Positions 1-11,529 of a DNA stretch of 64,000 nucleotides are shown here, in pieces (positions within the stretch are counted from its first letter, which is position 1; each line of letters starts with the position of its first letter). A program made the position numbers and the translations under genes. Origin of the DNA: Moniliophthora roreri. Lineage: Eukaryota > Basidiomycota > Agaricomycetes > Agaricales > Marasmiaceae. The stretch lies in NCBI GenBank assembly GCA_001466705.2, contig LATX02000224.1, forward strand, positions 186,001 to 250,000, read 5' to 3'. Below the pieces are notes generated by a model. It saw only the letters and a program-made list of their open reading frames with translations, made no database searches and was not told where the DNA came from.

Positions 1-262
1 ATTACATTGCGAAGCAGGTGGAAACGAGCCTAGATGGCGGATTGCGACACCGACGATCCGAGCAGATGCATCCGTATCCGATCCGTTGGGACTTGGGAGC
101 CCTATCCGATTGTGAGCACCCATTTTGAGGAATCAAGGCCTTTTAGGACTATGGGCCCCGAATTGAAACCAATAGGTTCAAAGCGGCAAGTTTCATATCG
201 CTCCCGACCTATAAATTCACATACCGCGGTCAGCTCGCAACCCTCATATTCTTTAGCACCCC
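1..262. other. 5' flank of the first P450 gene
   Basis: No gene is supported here. A short open frame runs through it, but its composition is unlike a conserved protein. It is probably the promoter and 5' UTR of the P450 starting at 263, although I see no clear TATA box or other site. Confidence 0.4.
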
Positions 263-2129
263 ATGAATGAACTAGTGGCAACTGTCCTCTTCCTGTATCT
301 GGCCCACAACCTTCTTCTTGCCTGTTACCGAATATGCATCCACCCTTTACGAGCATTTCCCGGCCCGAAGCTCGCAGCAATGACTAGAACATATCGTGTC
401 TACTATACTGTTTTTGGTGAAGAAGGTTGGGTGAATCATTTGGAGAAGCTGCATGATCGCTATGGTGCGTGACTCAAAGAGATTGCTCGCGTCTTATTCA
501 GGTTGTTACTCATAGGCCCGGTTGTTCGAGTGACCCCATGGGAAGTAAGCAATTCAATAGGGACCTGTGATTTCACACGTTAACCGAAAAACATTTAGCT
601 GCACTTCAACAGCTCTGATGCGTACGACGACATTCATGTTGTCCCGAAGCCCCACTTTCCCAAAGACCCCGGGTTCTACCAATCGTACTTGATTCCGGAT
701 GCCGTGGTTTCTCTATGCGACCCGCAGAAAGCCTCCAAAAGACGTGCTCTACTCGGAACATACTTTTCTAGAAGAGCAGTCCTGCAATTGGAACATGTTG
801 TTCAGAGCACAGTACGTAAAAATCATCTTCGCGTGTTCTGTTCTATTCTGATACTGGTTAGGTTGATGCCTTGATCGAGAAACTATCTGCTTATGCCGAG
901 ACTCGCGAACCAGCAGATATGTTCCTAGCTTATCGAGCAACTAGTTTCGATATCATTACATCCTATTTGTTCGGACAGCGCTTTAATGCCCTGGGCTCGC
1001 CTGGATTCTGTAACCCGCTTCTCGTTGGTTTGGACGATTCACTGCGAGCGACGTGGCTTGGGAAATACTTACCGATCGAGGTTGACAAGTGGCTACCAGA
1101 ATCCCTTCTGAGGAAGATATCTCCTGCTATGAACCCTTTCTTTGATCAAGTGGGATTCATTACTGGAAAACTGGATGAAATAGCCCACGATCCGCCTTCG
1201 TTGAATGATGTGGGTCATAAAGCCATCTTCAGCGTTCTACTCGATACGTCGAAAGCAAGCGGTGTCGGAGATCCCTGGATCTTCCCTCGGCAGCAGATTA
1301 TCGACGAATGCGTTAGTTTGCAGTTTGCTGGGAGTGACACCGTTGGAAATGCGTGCATGGTTGGTACTTTCGGGCTCGCGACAAATAGAGAGGCATTGGA
1401 AAAGCTCAGGAGAGAGCTAGATGGTGTCTGGCCAGACTCCGCTACAGTAATGAGTTTCGAGGTCCTGGAGAAACTGCCGTATCTGGTGGGTGCCGCTGTC
1501 ATTGGAATCTTTATGCTTGACCTAAAAATCCGCTCAGGGGGCTGTAATCAAAGAATCTTTGCGCATGTCTCATGGGATAGCCACTCCTCTTCCGAGAGTC
1601 GTTGGGCCGTCAGGAGCGACGATAGCTGGCGTGCCTGTCCCTGCTGGGGTAAGTGTATTGACGTCCTTTCTTCCGCCTCCAAATTGATCGCCCTTCCAGA
1701 CTGTTGCTTCCTGTGGCTCCTATTTCGTGCATAACGACCCAACTGTCTTCCCAGAGCCTAAACAATTCAAGCCCGAACGTTGGCTGGATGAAAATTCTCG
1801 TGGGGTTGAGAAATACCTTGTCGCATTCTCCAAAGGGCCAAGGGTCTGTCTTGGGATCAAGTACGTCTATTGTGATACATATTTCTGACTGTAGGTTAAC
1901 TTGTCGATATATAGCCTCGCATGGTGCGAACTCTATCTCATTTTTGCAAATGTTTTTAGGAAGCTTGATTTGGAGATATGGAATACAACGTGAGTTTTGT
2001 CTGACTTGGATGTGATTTCCGCTAATGTAACTCCTTAGAGTTGACGATTTGAAGTTTCAAGATTTTTTCCTTCCCATGTATACAGGAAATCATTTGAAAG
2101 CTCGTGTAGGGCATAGGACTACCGAATAA
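263..2129 (+). CDS. Cytochrome P450 monooxygenase, multi-exon, apparently intact
   Basis: This is a heme-thiolate monooxygenase, presumably anchored in the ER membrane by the hydrophobic N-terminus (MNELVATVLFLYLAHNLLLA). The first exon continues with the Pro-rich hinge FPGPKLAAM. Splicing GT-AG introns gives one continuous frame. Introns fall after RYG, after VTPWE, after VVQST, before the K-helix exon, before TVASCGSYF, inside the heme loop and near the C-terminus. Hallmarks in order: I-helix AGSDT near 1330, K-helix ESLR near 1555, FKPERW near 1770, and heme loop FSKGPRVCLG near 1827-1856. The frame ends at TAA 2127-2129. The N-terminal layout resembles fungal CYP58- or benzoate-hydroxylase-like P450s, but the substrate cannot be told. 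Decayed pieces of a close paralogue lie at 2305-2410 and 16388-16858. Confidence 0.9.
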
Positions 2130-2304
2130 TACCGATGCCATATTGTGACCGATATCATAGTCGTGCAATTCTTTTTATTCTGTCTGTCTGGCCGGATGAC
2201 GCTCTTCGGACCCACCCTCGCCGACTGATGCGTTCATCTCATCCTACATGGAGTCTCAAGACGCGGGACCGTACTTCTTGATCGTAGCATAACTAACTGG
2301 CGAA

Positions 2305-2410
2305 CCAGCAGATGGCATGTTTCTGGCTTATTTCGAGTGATGACACTGAACATTATCACATTTATCCTATCTGTTCACATATCGTTTCAATCCTCTCGGC
2401 TCTTTCCAAT
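2305..2410 (+). pseudogene. P450 relic, piece of the large middle exon
   Basis: This stretch matches bases about 900-1015 of the upstream P450, the segment encoding REPADMFLAYRATSFDII and following. It carries substitutions, small indels and a stop. The match runs up to the TTA next to the MITE at 2413, so the MITE probably inserted into this relic. With the 3' relic at 16388-16858 it may represent one tandem paralogue split by the repeat nest. It still contains several CpGs, unlike the relic on the far side. Confidence 0.6.
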
Positions 2411-2412
2411 TA

Positions 2413-3203
2413 GAGCCTGTTCGGATAAGATGCCAAAATTTTTGATTCTGACGTTTCGCATGTCGGAAACTGCCGGCGGCCGTTCCCACCACTATATTTC
2501 CTTATCCTCCTTTGTTATCTAGCAAAGTCCTGGTAGTTCTTTCATATCTACCTACTTATAAGCTATCTATGACATGGTGAGAATCATAAGATGTCAATTT
2601 GCTGTCAACATGAGGATACGAGGTCATGCAAAGCTCCCAATCCACTATGAAAGTCCAAGTCATTGCCAAGTCACACAAGTTGCTGACAATAGCAAAATAT
2701 AGCAGTATAGATAGTTTTTACAGCCAACCACTCATGTTACAATGACTGAAGGGATTCAGTATATGTCAAAAGAGGTCTCAAGGCCACAAGCACTCAATCA
2801 AGTGCTCATCAGACTTCAGGCTGACATCGTAAGTGGTGGGTCTTTGACTACTTTTAATGAGCGCTCACCCTTCCCAGGCTCTAATAACATGCTGGGGAAC
2901 TTATTATTGTATGTGAGGTGCTGTGAACAGCATATAGAATGTGGTTGAAAGGGTATAAATATTGTCTTGGTCACTTCTACATGCAGTTTGGGATTGTAGG
3001 AGATATTATTTGGGATATTGAGGGTTTAAAGAGTCTAGAGCATATATATGTATATTCTCATTGTCATTCTGATAATTCTGAGTACAAGGGAATGTCAAAA
3101 ATATGGCCAGGAACCAAATGTAAGTGGTGGGAGCAGGTACTGGCAGTTTCTGACATGCAAAACACAAGAATCAAAAATTTTGGCATCTTATCTGAACTGG
3201 CTC
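2413..3203. mobile_element. Non-autonomous PIF/Harbinger-like MITE, 791 bp
   Basis: Terminal inverted repeats of about 82 bp lie at 2413-2494 and 3121-3203. They begin GAGCC.GTTC.GATAAGATG and are flanked on both sides by TTA (2410-2412 and 3204-3206). A TTA duplication and a GAGCCTGTT-type end are typical of PIF/Harbinger (Tourist-like) elements. No transposase frame is present. The left repeat keeps seven CpGs. In the right repeat every corresponding site is TG, CA or otherwise changed. Confidence 0.75.
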
Positions 3204-3352
3204 TTAAGGTCTGTAAATGGCTCCTTGCTTTCCCATGAAAGGTTTCTCCAGCCATGACATTGAATTTTAAATTTGACCAAAGGGAATTCATTGTCAAGAA
3301 GCAACCAGCAGGACTTGGATGAGTTAGCCACCAATCTGCATCTAGTGCATCA

Positions 3353-3437
3353 CACAAAACTGCAAAAGGTCATAACTCAGTTATAATCTGGTTATAACCA
3401 CCAGGGGACTGGGGTTATAACCTTTTGCAGTTTTGTG
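3353..3437. repeat. Short inverted repeat (hairpin)
   Basis: Arms of 24 nt (3353-3376 and 3414-3437) are complementary with one mismatch. The intervening loop contains further copies of GTTATAAC. It could be a very small foldback element or the end of a larger decayed one. Function unknown. Confidence 0.6.
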
Positions 3438-5963
3438 CAATGTTACTACTGCACTGAGAGGCTATTCTCAGAGATTTCTTCGACAAGTCAAAAGCAGATT
3501 ACACTCATTGTGAGTAGAGGACATGTGGATATGCTCAGCTGTTATCGCTTGAAAAACATTTTTGTCACTTGTGGAAATATTTTTATATATGATTTTGAGA
3601 ACTTGAATGCATTCTCAAAGGGAATCAGGGTCTATCTGGAGCTCAACACTCAATTGTACATTTGTATCCAAGTTATGGCTTCTTTCTCTTTGTATCAGCA
3701 TATCGTTTCATGGGCTAGCTTGTTGTAGACTGTGTCATAATTGTGAATGTTTTCTGAAAGCTGGATCTGATGTAGTCTCAAGTATCCAGACTGACAATAC
3801 ACACTGATGATCACAAGTGATGTGTGTGTATGTAGTCTGGTGAACCAGCATGGCAAAGTACCATGGGTGTTTTTTGTATTAGGTAATCATGTTCCCTGCC
3901 TTTACCTGTGTCAGCTGTGAGCACTGTATGCTATATATTGCCCAATACATTGAGTTTTACACCCAAAGATTGTCCCACCCGATGCCAAAAGATCCTTCAG
4001 AGGCTTTCACCAAGCTAAAGAGAAGAAATTGGCCATATGCTGTTCTTCATAATCCTGGAGAATATTGGGCCAGAATTTGATGCTTCTAGAGGCTGCTAAT
4101 TCAAGAAACAAACAACCTTGTTCTGAGCTCTATTTTATTTTATTTTATTTTATTTTATTTTTGAGAAGGCACGTTGGGTCTCTGGATATCATATTTTGAA
4201 AGACAGTGCACATGCTGTACTGGGCAACCAGCTACACTCATACTCGACTGATTAGCTAATACAAAAAAACACCTGTGGTTCCTACCTGTATTGTGCTACA
4301 AGACTAGATCTGATGTGTATGAAACACATGAAGAGTCTCAGTTTTTAGATCATTTTCTTCTCTTGTACTCTGGAAAGCACTTGAATGCATGTATGAAGCC
4401 TAGAAAGGCTGAACAATGTCAATAATCAATATTACAGCAGCTTGCAGAACATAGGGTGGGACTGGGTTTTTTTTCCCATGTATTGCAATCTTCTAAGGCA
4501 GTCTTCTGACCATTAGCTGAGGCATTCTCCACTCCCATTCCTCTCTGTCCTAGCTACCTACACCTTATTCTTGGAGCATGGCATGGACTTCTAGTCTGTG
4601 CAATGTAACAGACCATGTATTTTGATAGCTACTAGGAATTTCCAAATTTGCAAACAGAACTTTTGAGATTTTTCAACCTCAAAATTGCTCAGAATACTCT
4701 TTTATGTACTTCTAGAGTCATAAATATATGTCATTAAGGCTGTTTCAAGTATCTTTGAGACTGCCTGGATGCCTTGGCTAACTCGCTTATGTGCTTTGAT
4801 GGGAAGATGCAACCAGAAGATGTGTCTAGACTCTGGAAGGTGTGATTTGCTCATGCAGGAAAAAAATGGTGGTAATGGTACTCTGCGAGGTGTTGCAATA
4901 GCTTGGCTGCTGCAGCTAAGAGCTATGTAAAGTGGTGAAGATGCTTAAAAACCTATGCCTCTACTATGAAAACACAAGGCCTGTGGTGCCAAAATACTCC
5001 GAAAAAGGTATATATAAGTTCTTGATTCTCAGTTTTTGTTTTGTGAGTTGGTTCAGCATGGTTCACTGTTACTGCAACATTAAGAATAATTCTCAGTGTG
5101 TCACTCAGTAGCTCAGAGATGAATGCCTTCAAAACAACTTCTTAGATCAAGATTTAGTGTTTGTTTTTGTAAATATTTTCTTGAGTATGTGGTTTATTAT
5201 TCACTTTGAAAGCCAAACTGGTATAGAGTTCAACCAGAAACTGCCCAAAGATTAAACTTCTTCTAAGTGAGAACAAAGGTACCTCTTGTACCTGAATATA
5301 GCCCTCTTAGCTATATTCTGCAACAATTCTCAAGAGAACAAATCTTCTAGACACTGCTAGCCTGAAACCCTCTCTGATTCATGTCAAAACATCAGACTAT
5401 ACTGATGTACATCAGCTACTCTCTTAGTAGACTGACACAATGTTCCTCTTATCAGAAAACATGCCTTCTGCATTAAAAGCTAAGCTCTTCCTAGCTTTTA
5501 TTTAAATGTCTGGTTTGGAATACAATCTCAGGTCTCAACTAGCCTGTGCCTCTTGCACAACTAAATAAGCTAGAGCCCAAAGTGGTTGAAAAATACTGAT
5601 TGCCAGTAGCTCTTCTACCTGAACAACAACCTCATATACTCTGGTAATTGGTGGGCGGTATCTCTCCTGCTTTCCACCTACAAAACACATCCCCTTATAT
5701 ATCCTACAACATAAATAATCTAATATATCTGTCACACATACAGATAAAACTGAGTTGGGTGCTAAATATTATATAAACTGAGCTGTGTTTGGTAATTTCT
5801 CTGTCACAGTGTCCAATTGTAGTCAGGCTTTGTAGCCACAAACTCTTTTATTCTTTTTTCTATGACAATTGCACAGTCTCCTGACACTAATCATTTGCAA
5901 TTTTCTCTGTCAAATGGCTCTCCTTCCAACTCTGTTTGCAAATATTATACTTTCATGCCGCTA
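3438..5963. other. AT-rich, CpG-poor repeat-derived sequence without genes
   Basis: No coding frame here looks conserved. There is a (TTTTA)n microsatellite at 4131-4161. An imperfect inverted repeat pairs 3865-3889 with 4250-4274 (core GTGTTTTTTGTATTAG.TAAT), which may mark the ends of a decayed MITE of about 0.4 kb. The rest is low-complexity AT-rich DNA with very few CpGs, consistent with old methylated repeats. Confidence 0.5.
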
Positions 5964-6717
5964 ATATGGCAAACCTAGAAAAGACCCAATTTTATTTGAT
6001 TTACATTACTTTTGAATCAGAACACTTTAATATGACATGAGATAATGGGTAATAAGGACTAGAGTGAGCCCAGTCTGCTAGTCATTGCCTTAGAGAAGCT
6101 ACAGTGTGTTAGAAAGTACAAAGAGCTATATGATACACTATACAGAGGTGTCTAAGCTGTACATTCTGACTTATCTATATATCAGATCTGAAGCAGATCA
6201 CTCCTGAAACCTGTAGGGAACCTAACTATGACCATACAAACATGTTGGCTAGTTAACTGAGCGCTCTCAAAGTGCTATCAATGGGACTTTTCAATTTATT
6301 CACTTTTCTATAACATCTGCAAAGTGCAACGTGCAGTCATACAGTACAGAGGTACTTAGAGAAGACATCAGAACAGAGAGATGACTTGGAAAGGAACAAT
6401 CAGAATGATCAGACAATGGAATTCAATATGCAGATCAGAATTAAAGCAGATGATCCCTTAATAGGGGGTTCTAACATGGTGCAAATAGATGAAATTACTT
6501 AACAAGAGGCAACACAGCCTCAGAACAAGTGTAGCTACATGACTACAGATACAATAAGACATATAATTGATATCTAAGGAATGTGAAGTTCTAGATAAGA
6601 TTAAGAATGAATTATCAAAGGAGACAGGAACAGAAACAGTATGTTCCAGCCTTGGAAGCTTTGAAACCTGGACATCAGTGGCTGTGCAGATGCTGGAAAA
6701 GAGAATGTGGAACGGTA

Positions 6718-8466
6718 ATTTGTCTAAGATAAGACTAGTGGAAAACTACCCAAAAAGATAACCTCTAAAAGTCTAACTCAGTTTGTTGTGCAAGTGTGGA
6801 TCGACGTGATCAGAGTTACCGCACTTAGAATGCCAACAAAACTCTTAGCTAGGTTGATTCTCTCTTATTGAAGTGTTCTACTTCAAAGTGTTCACCTCCA
6901 GAGGAGTATATATGGTTTTAAAATGTTTTATATCACAAACACACACACAAAACACAAAGAACATGGTGCACAAAGCACAAACACAAGAGCTACAGTCCCA
7001 TACAAAGACTCGATAGCCAATATAGTCTGACCCTACGGAGTTCAAGACTTCTTCAAGATAACTACAGCACACAGTGTACTGGAAAAGGTCCTAGACCAAT
7101 TTCTACAAAGAGTTCAGTGCAGGCACACCCCTTGCTAAGACTCTAAGTGTGTCACAACCTGATACACACACAGGCCACACTCCAAGTGCCCAAGGCTCCT
7201 TCTTGGTGTAAAGTGTCTCTTAGAAAAGTGCTATAACACACTCAAGATGTTACTCTTATCTCTTACAACGCAAGTTTGTTATCAGATTTCTATCTCTCTG
7301 GAGTCACTCAGGACCAATCTCCAGGGCCTGTAGTGAGGAAGCAAAACTGGAATGGCACACAAATTTATACACCAAACAAACTTGTCATGTATTCACAATC
7401 AGAGGGAGCAGAGTTACTTGAGTATGTACAAATATCTAGCTGTCCTTATATACGGTCCAAGGAATATATCTACAGAAAATTATAAATATTGTCTGATAAT
7501 TCAGGAAATGACAAATGAGTGACTGAGATACTAAAAGAGGGATTATTCGGATGTCACGGAGTCTGGCCACTAGGGTATCCGACCATATCCATGCGGGTAT
7601 CTATGCCTCCAGGTGTTCTAGACTCTATAATTTGTATTTTCTCTTTTCTAAGTTGGGTATCTACGAGTAGATGGCTGTATCCGTCCTGTCTTTTGACAGC
7701 ATTTCCCTTTTCTAGTATCTGCACATCGGCAGTGGCCTAGATGCCAAATTTTCCAAGGTTGGAACACACTGTTATTGTTCCGATCTCCTTTGACAATGCA
7801 TGCTCAGTCTTATTTAGGATTTCTTGTGCATTAGATATTCTTCATATGTCTCATTGTATCTGTCTGTAGGTAGTGGATGTCCTTCGGAAGTGATTTCTGT
7901 CTTTCCGAGCAGGCTTTGTACCTAGTTTGCTTATCACATATTGTTTAGCCACCAGTGAATTCTTTATTAAGAGATCGCCTGCTTTGACTCTGATCCCTAT
8001 ATTGACTTCAGAGGAGGATCATTCTATGATTGTTCCTGTTCTAAGTCATCTTTCTGTTTTGATGTCTCCTCTAAGTACCTCTGTACTGTTTGACTGCAGC
8101 TTGCACTTTGCAGATGTCATAGAAAAGTAAAGTAGAAGTTAAAATCCCATTGATAGCACTTTTGAGAGCTTGGTTAACTAGCCAATGTGTTCATTGGGCC
8201 ATAGTTAGATTCCCTACAGGTTTCGGAAGTGATCCGCTTTGGATCTGATACTTAGATAGGTTAGAAAGTACAGCTTAGACACCTCTGTATAGCGTATCAT
8301 ATAGCTCTTCGTACTTTCTAAGGTACCACTGCTTCTCTAAGGCAATGACTAGCAGACTGGGCTCACTCTAGTCCTTATTACCTGTTATCTCGTGTCATAT
8401 TAAAGTGTTCTGATTCAGAAATAGTGTAAAATGAATAAAAGTGGGTCTTTTCTAGGTTTGACATAT
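6718..8466 (-). mobile_element. Element E, nested complete copy in reverse orientation
   Basis: A full 1,749-bp copy of E lies in reverse inside the outer E copy. TA(A) flanks it at 6716-6718 and 8467-8469. Joining the flanks restores the uninterrupted sequence seen in the third copy near 13078-13110, which supplies an empty site. It keeps about 23 CpGs against about five in the host copy, so it is the younger insertion. Short frames such as the one at 7927-8130 recur, decayed, in the other copies, but I do not recognise a product. Confidence 0.7.
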
Positions 8467-8528
8467 TAACAGATGGACTCATCCATTCATCCAGACCCAC
8501 CTAGAAAAGAGAAAAATCAAATATCTAA

Positions 8529-8977
8529 GGGCCTGTTCAATGGCACCGTGTAAACTAGTCAGATCAAGCCAAAACAGTTGCCGTCTGATTTCCTGACCGA
8601 AAATGATTCCCTATATCGTATGAGAGCTGTTCGATGGCACCAGATTTCCCATCCTTTCCATGTCACGCCCATTTAGATTCTTGTAAACTTGCATTCTCAG
8701 CGTCTCTTGCTTCTTCTTACCCATCTTATCACTCTTTATTTATCAATCCTTTCATAAGCTGCTCAGAGAACTGATGTTCATTGCCAGTGTGCTGACCATT
8801 AAGAACTGTGCGATGATGAAGGAAAGAAGAGTTGATCAATTATCTATCAATCTATCTACAAGGATGATGTGACTCATGTGTGACTATTTGCCCAGCATCT
8901 GTTTCAGCGTCATTGGGCATCTTTTCCCATCGTACTCAGAAGCAGATAGGACGTCCATGGTGCCATTGAATGGTACC
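8529..8977. mobile_element. 449-bp MITE, Harbinger-like, inside outer E
   Basis: The ends are inverted (GGGCCTGTTCAATGGCACC on the left, a GGTACCATTCAATGGCACC-like sequence on the right strand). TAA lies directly on both sides (8526-8528 and 8978-8980). The E copies at 7622-7632 and 13160-13175 lack this insertion and give the empty site. It holds about 11 CpGs in 449 bp, far more than its surroundings, so it arrived late. It has no coding capacity. Confidence 0.75.
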
Positions 8978-9888
8978 TAAGAGTCCAGAACACTAGAAAG
9001 CAGATACTTGTGTGGATATGGTCAGATACCCTAATGGCCAGACTCTGTGACATCTGAATATTCCCTCTTTTAGCATTTCAGTCACTCATTTATTATTTCC
9101 TGAATTATCAGACATTATTTATATTTTTCTGTAGATATATTCCTTGGACCATATATAAGGACAGCTAGATATTCATATATACTCAAGTAACTCTGCCCCC
9201 TCTAATTGTAAATACATAAAGAGTTTGTTTGGTGTATAAATTTGTGTGCCATTCCAGTTTTGCTTCCTTACTTCAGGCCCTGGAGATTGGTCCTGAGTGA
9301 CTCCAAAGAGATAGACATCTGATAATGAACTTGTGTTGTAAGAGATAAGAGTAACATCTTGAGTGTGTTATAGCACTTTTCTAAGAGACACTTTACACCA
9401 AGAAGGAGCCTTGGGCACTTGGAGTGTGGCCTGTGTTGGGTATCAGGTTTTGACACACTTAGGGTCTTAGCAAGAGGTGTGCCTGTGCTGAGCTCTTTGT
9501 AGAAATTGGTCTAGGACCTTTTCCAGTACGCTGTGTGCTGTAGTAGTCTTAAAGAAGTCTTGAACTCTATAGGGTCAGACTATATTAGCTATTAAGTCTT
9601 TGTATGGGACTGTAGCTCTTGTGTTTGTGCTTTGTGCACTATGTTCTTTGTGTGTTGTGTGTGTTTGTGATATAAAACCTTTTTAGAACCCATATATACT
9701 CCTCTGGAGGTGAACACCTTGAAGTAGATTACTTCAATAAGAGAGAATCAACCTAGCTAAGAGTTTTGTTGGCATTCTAAGTGCAGCAACTCTGATCATG
9801 TCGATCCACACTTGCACAACAACCTGAGTTAGACTTTTTGGAAGGTTATCTTTTGGGTAGTTTTCCACTGGACTTATCTTAGACAAAT

Positions 9889-11319
9889 TACTGCTCCACA
9901 CAGTTCCTTCCTTCTCTGTCTACTATCATCTGCTCTATAGACATGTAATATGCTTCTATTTCTATGTTTAAAGTGTATGCATAAGCTCAGCTGTGCTATC
10001 TTTTTGTCATACAGCTTTGTCTTCCACTTTTCTGTGATACAGGCACCTTTTCTGGTAGCTAATCATCTCTTTAATTCATTCAATTTGATATCAGTATCTC
10101 GAGTATCCCCCACTGATAATTTGTCATTCTCTGTTTCATATCTGTTTCTTGATGATATTCTTGTTTGTGTATCATCAAAGGCTTTTATTCTTCCCTCCAA
10201 TCAAGTGTGAATCGAAAATACTGTTAAAGTGAAAGTAATCCCTTTGGTATGCTTTTGATAGAGAAGTATTATGTGGTGTGATTCTCTACAGTTTTCAGAA
10301 TGCTTCTCTGTGTTCAGATTTGCAATTTATTTTCATACTAGCAGTGGTCAGGTACCCTTGTATGGCCTACCGTCAGCCATTACTCTGCTAATATTTTGTA
10401 TCCTTCTCTACTACTTGCTTTAACTAGCTGCTCAGGGCTCACACTAGTCCTCAATTCCCTTATATATTTCATTCTCAACCATAAAAGTGCAAAATATTCT
10501 CTATTTGCATGTGAATTTAAAAGAGAAAGCCATGCATATCAGTGACTTAGGCATGGCTTGAACTGTTTTTTTCTTAAATCACAATTGAGTGTTTTTTGAG
10601 TCATAAGGATATTAACAACCCTCTGGCAGCTTAATACAATGCTGAGGATGACTTTGCAGCATTGTAGTGGCAGATGATGGTCTGAAAATAAGCATCTGGC
10701 AACAAAAAAACTGTATTTTCCATCATAAGCTTGATTCCTTTGAATTGTAATGCAATATGTTGAAGATGAGAAAAGAATCACACACTAGTTATTGGATCAG
10801 TGGAATGCTCATTCTTGGAATCTTGTTTTCCAGCTCAGCAGTGGCTGAGTCATAGCCAAAGATGACAATCTCCCATTTGCATATCAGACAAATTCAAAAT
10901 ACTACCAAACTTTCAACTCAACCAAGGACACCTCTTTTTGCTTTTATGCTTCAGCCTCAAAATCCTACTATATAAAGCATTGCAGGCCATGAAAAAAAAA
11001 AAAAGAGAGAGCAAACCAGAGGCTATTTGAAAGTCAGACATTTTTGGCAAGATACAACCTGCAGGGTGTCAGAAAAAAGGATGATCTGGATGAACGGCAG
11101 AGCTAACAAGTACCTTCCATAATGACAAATGGGCACTCGCAATCAAAGGGCACAGATAATAGAGCTTCTGAGTCCCAGCAGATCAGATACAGATGCATCC
11201 ACTCAAATCATCAAGGCCACAATATTTGAAATGATGCATGACTGTTATTGTGAAGTGGCTAGTACAAACCAGGGTTGATTTGGCAGGCCACGAGTTTGGA
11301 CTTGGTGAAATCAGCACTA
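9889..11319. other. CpG-poor gap with decayed coding and duplicated remnants
   Basis: The minus strand at about 9950-10210 reads as a hydrophilic stretch (for example LEGRIKAFDDTQ and ETENDKLSVGDTRD) broken by stops, possibly a decayed gene of unknown family. Bases about 10707-10848 are a degraded copy of about 17440-17573, with GTCGG to ATCAG and CCGG to CCAG type changes. A poly-A run lies near 10991-11004. No intact gene is visible. Confidence 0.45.
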
Positions 11320-11529
11320 ATATGGCAAACCTAGAAAAGACTCAATTTTATTTGTTTTACATTACTTTTGAATCAGAACCTTTTAATATGACACAAGATG
11401 ATGGGTAATAAGGACTAGAGTGAGCCCAGTCTGCTAGTCATTGCCTTAGAGAAACTATGGTGCATTGGAAAGTATGAAGAGCTATATGATATGCTATACT
11501 AAGGTGTCTAAGCTGTACTTTCTGACTTA

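Larger units (their letters stand above)
5964..9888 (+). mobile_element. Element E, outer copy, interrupted by two insertions
   Basis: This copy of a repeated element of about 1.72 kb is assembled from 5964-6715, 8470-8528 and 8981-9888. It starts ATATGGCAAACCTAG and ends CTTAGACAAAT, with TA on both sides (5962-5963 and 9889-9890). Its ends form a short imperfect inverted repeat (ATATGKC against ATTTGTC). Other copies at 6718-8466 and 11320-16385 share the same ends. It has no transposase and only about five CpGs in its own sequence. A TA target suggests a Tc1/mariner- or Harbinger-mobilised non-autonomous element; the superfamily is uncertain. Confidence 0.65.

Noticed and set aside
4131..4161. 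(TTTTA)n as part of a CRISPR-like or regulatory array
   Set aside because: Simple microsatellite without spacers; nothing else in the window suggests a CRISPR array, as expected for a fungal nuclear genome.
6717..7551. Reading this block as a long terminal repeat of a retrotransposon
   Set aside because: It looked like an LTR at first (TG...CA ends), but the other copies always continue into the same 1-kb partner sequence and the whole 1.75-kb unit moves together with TA flanks.
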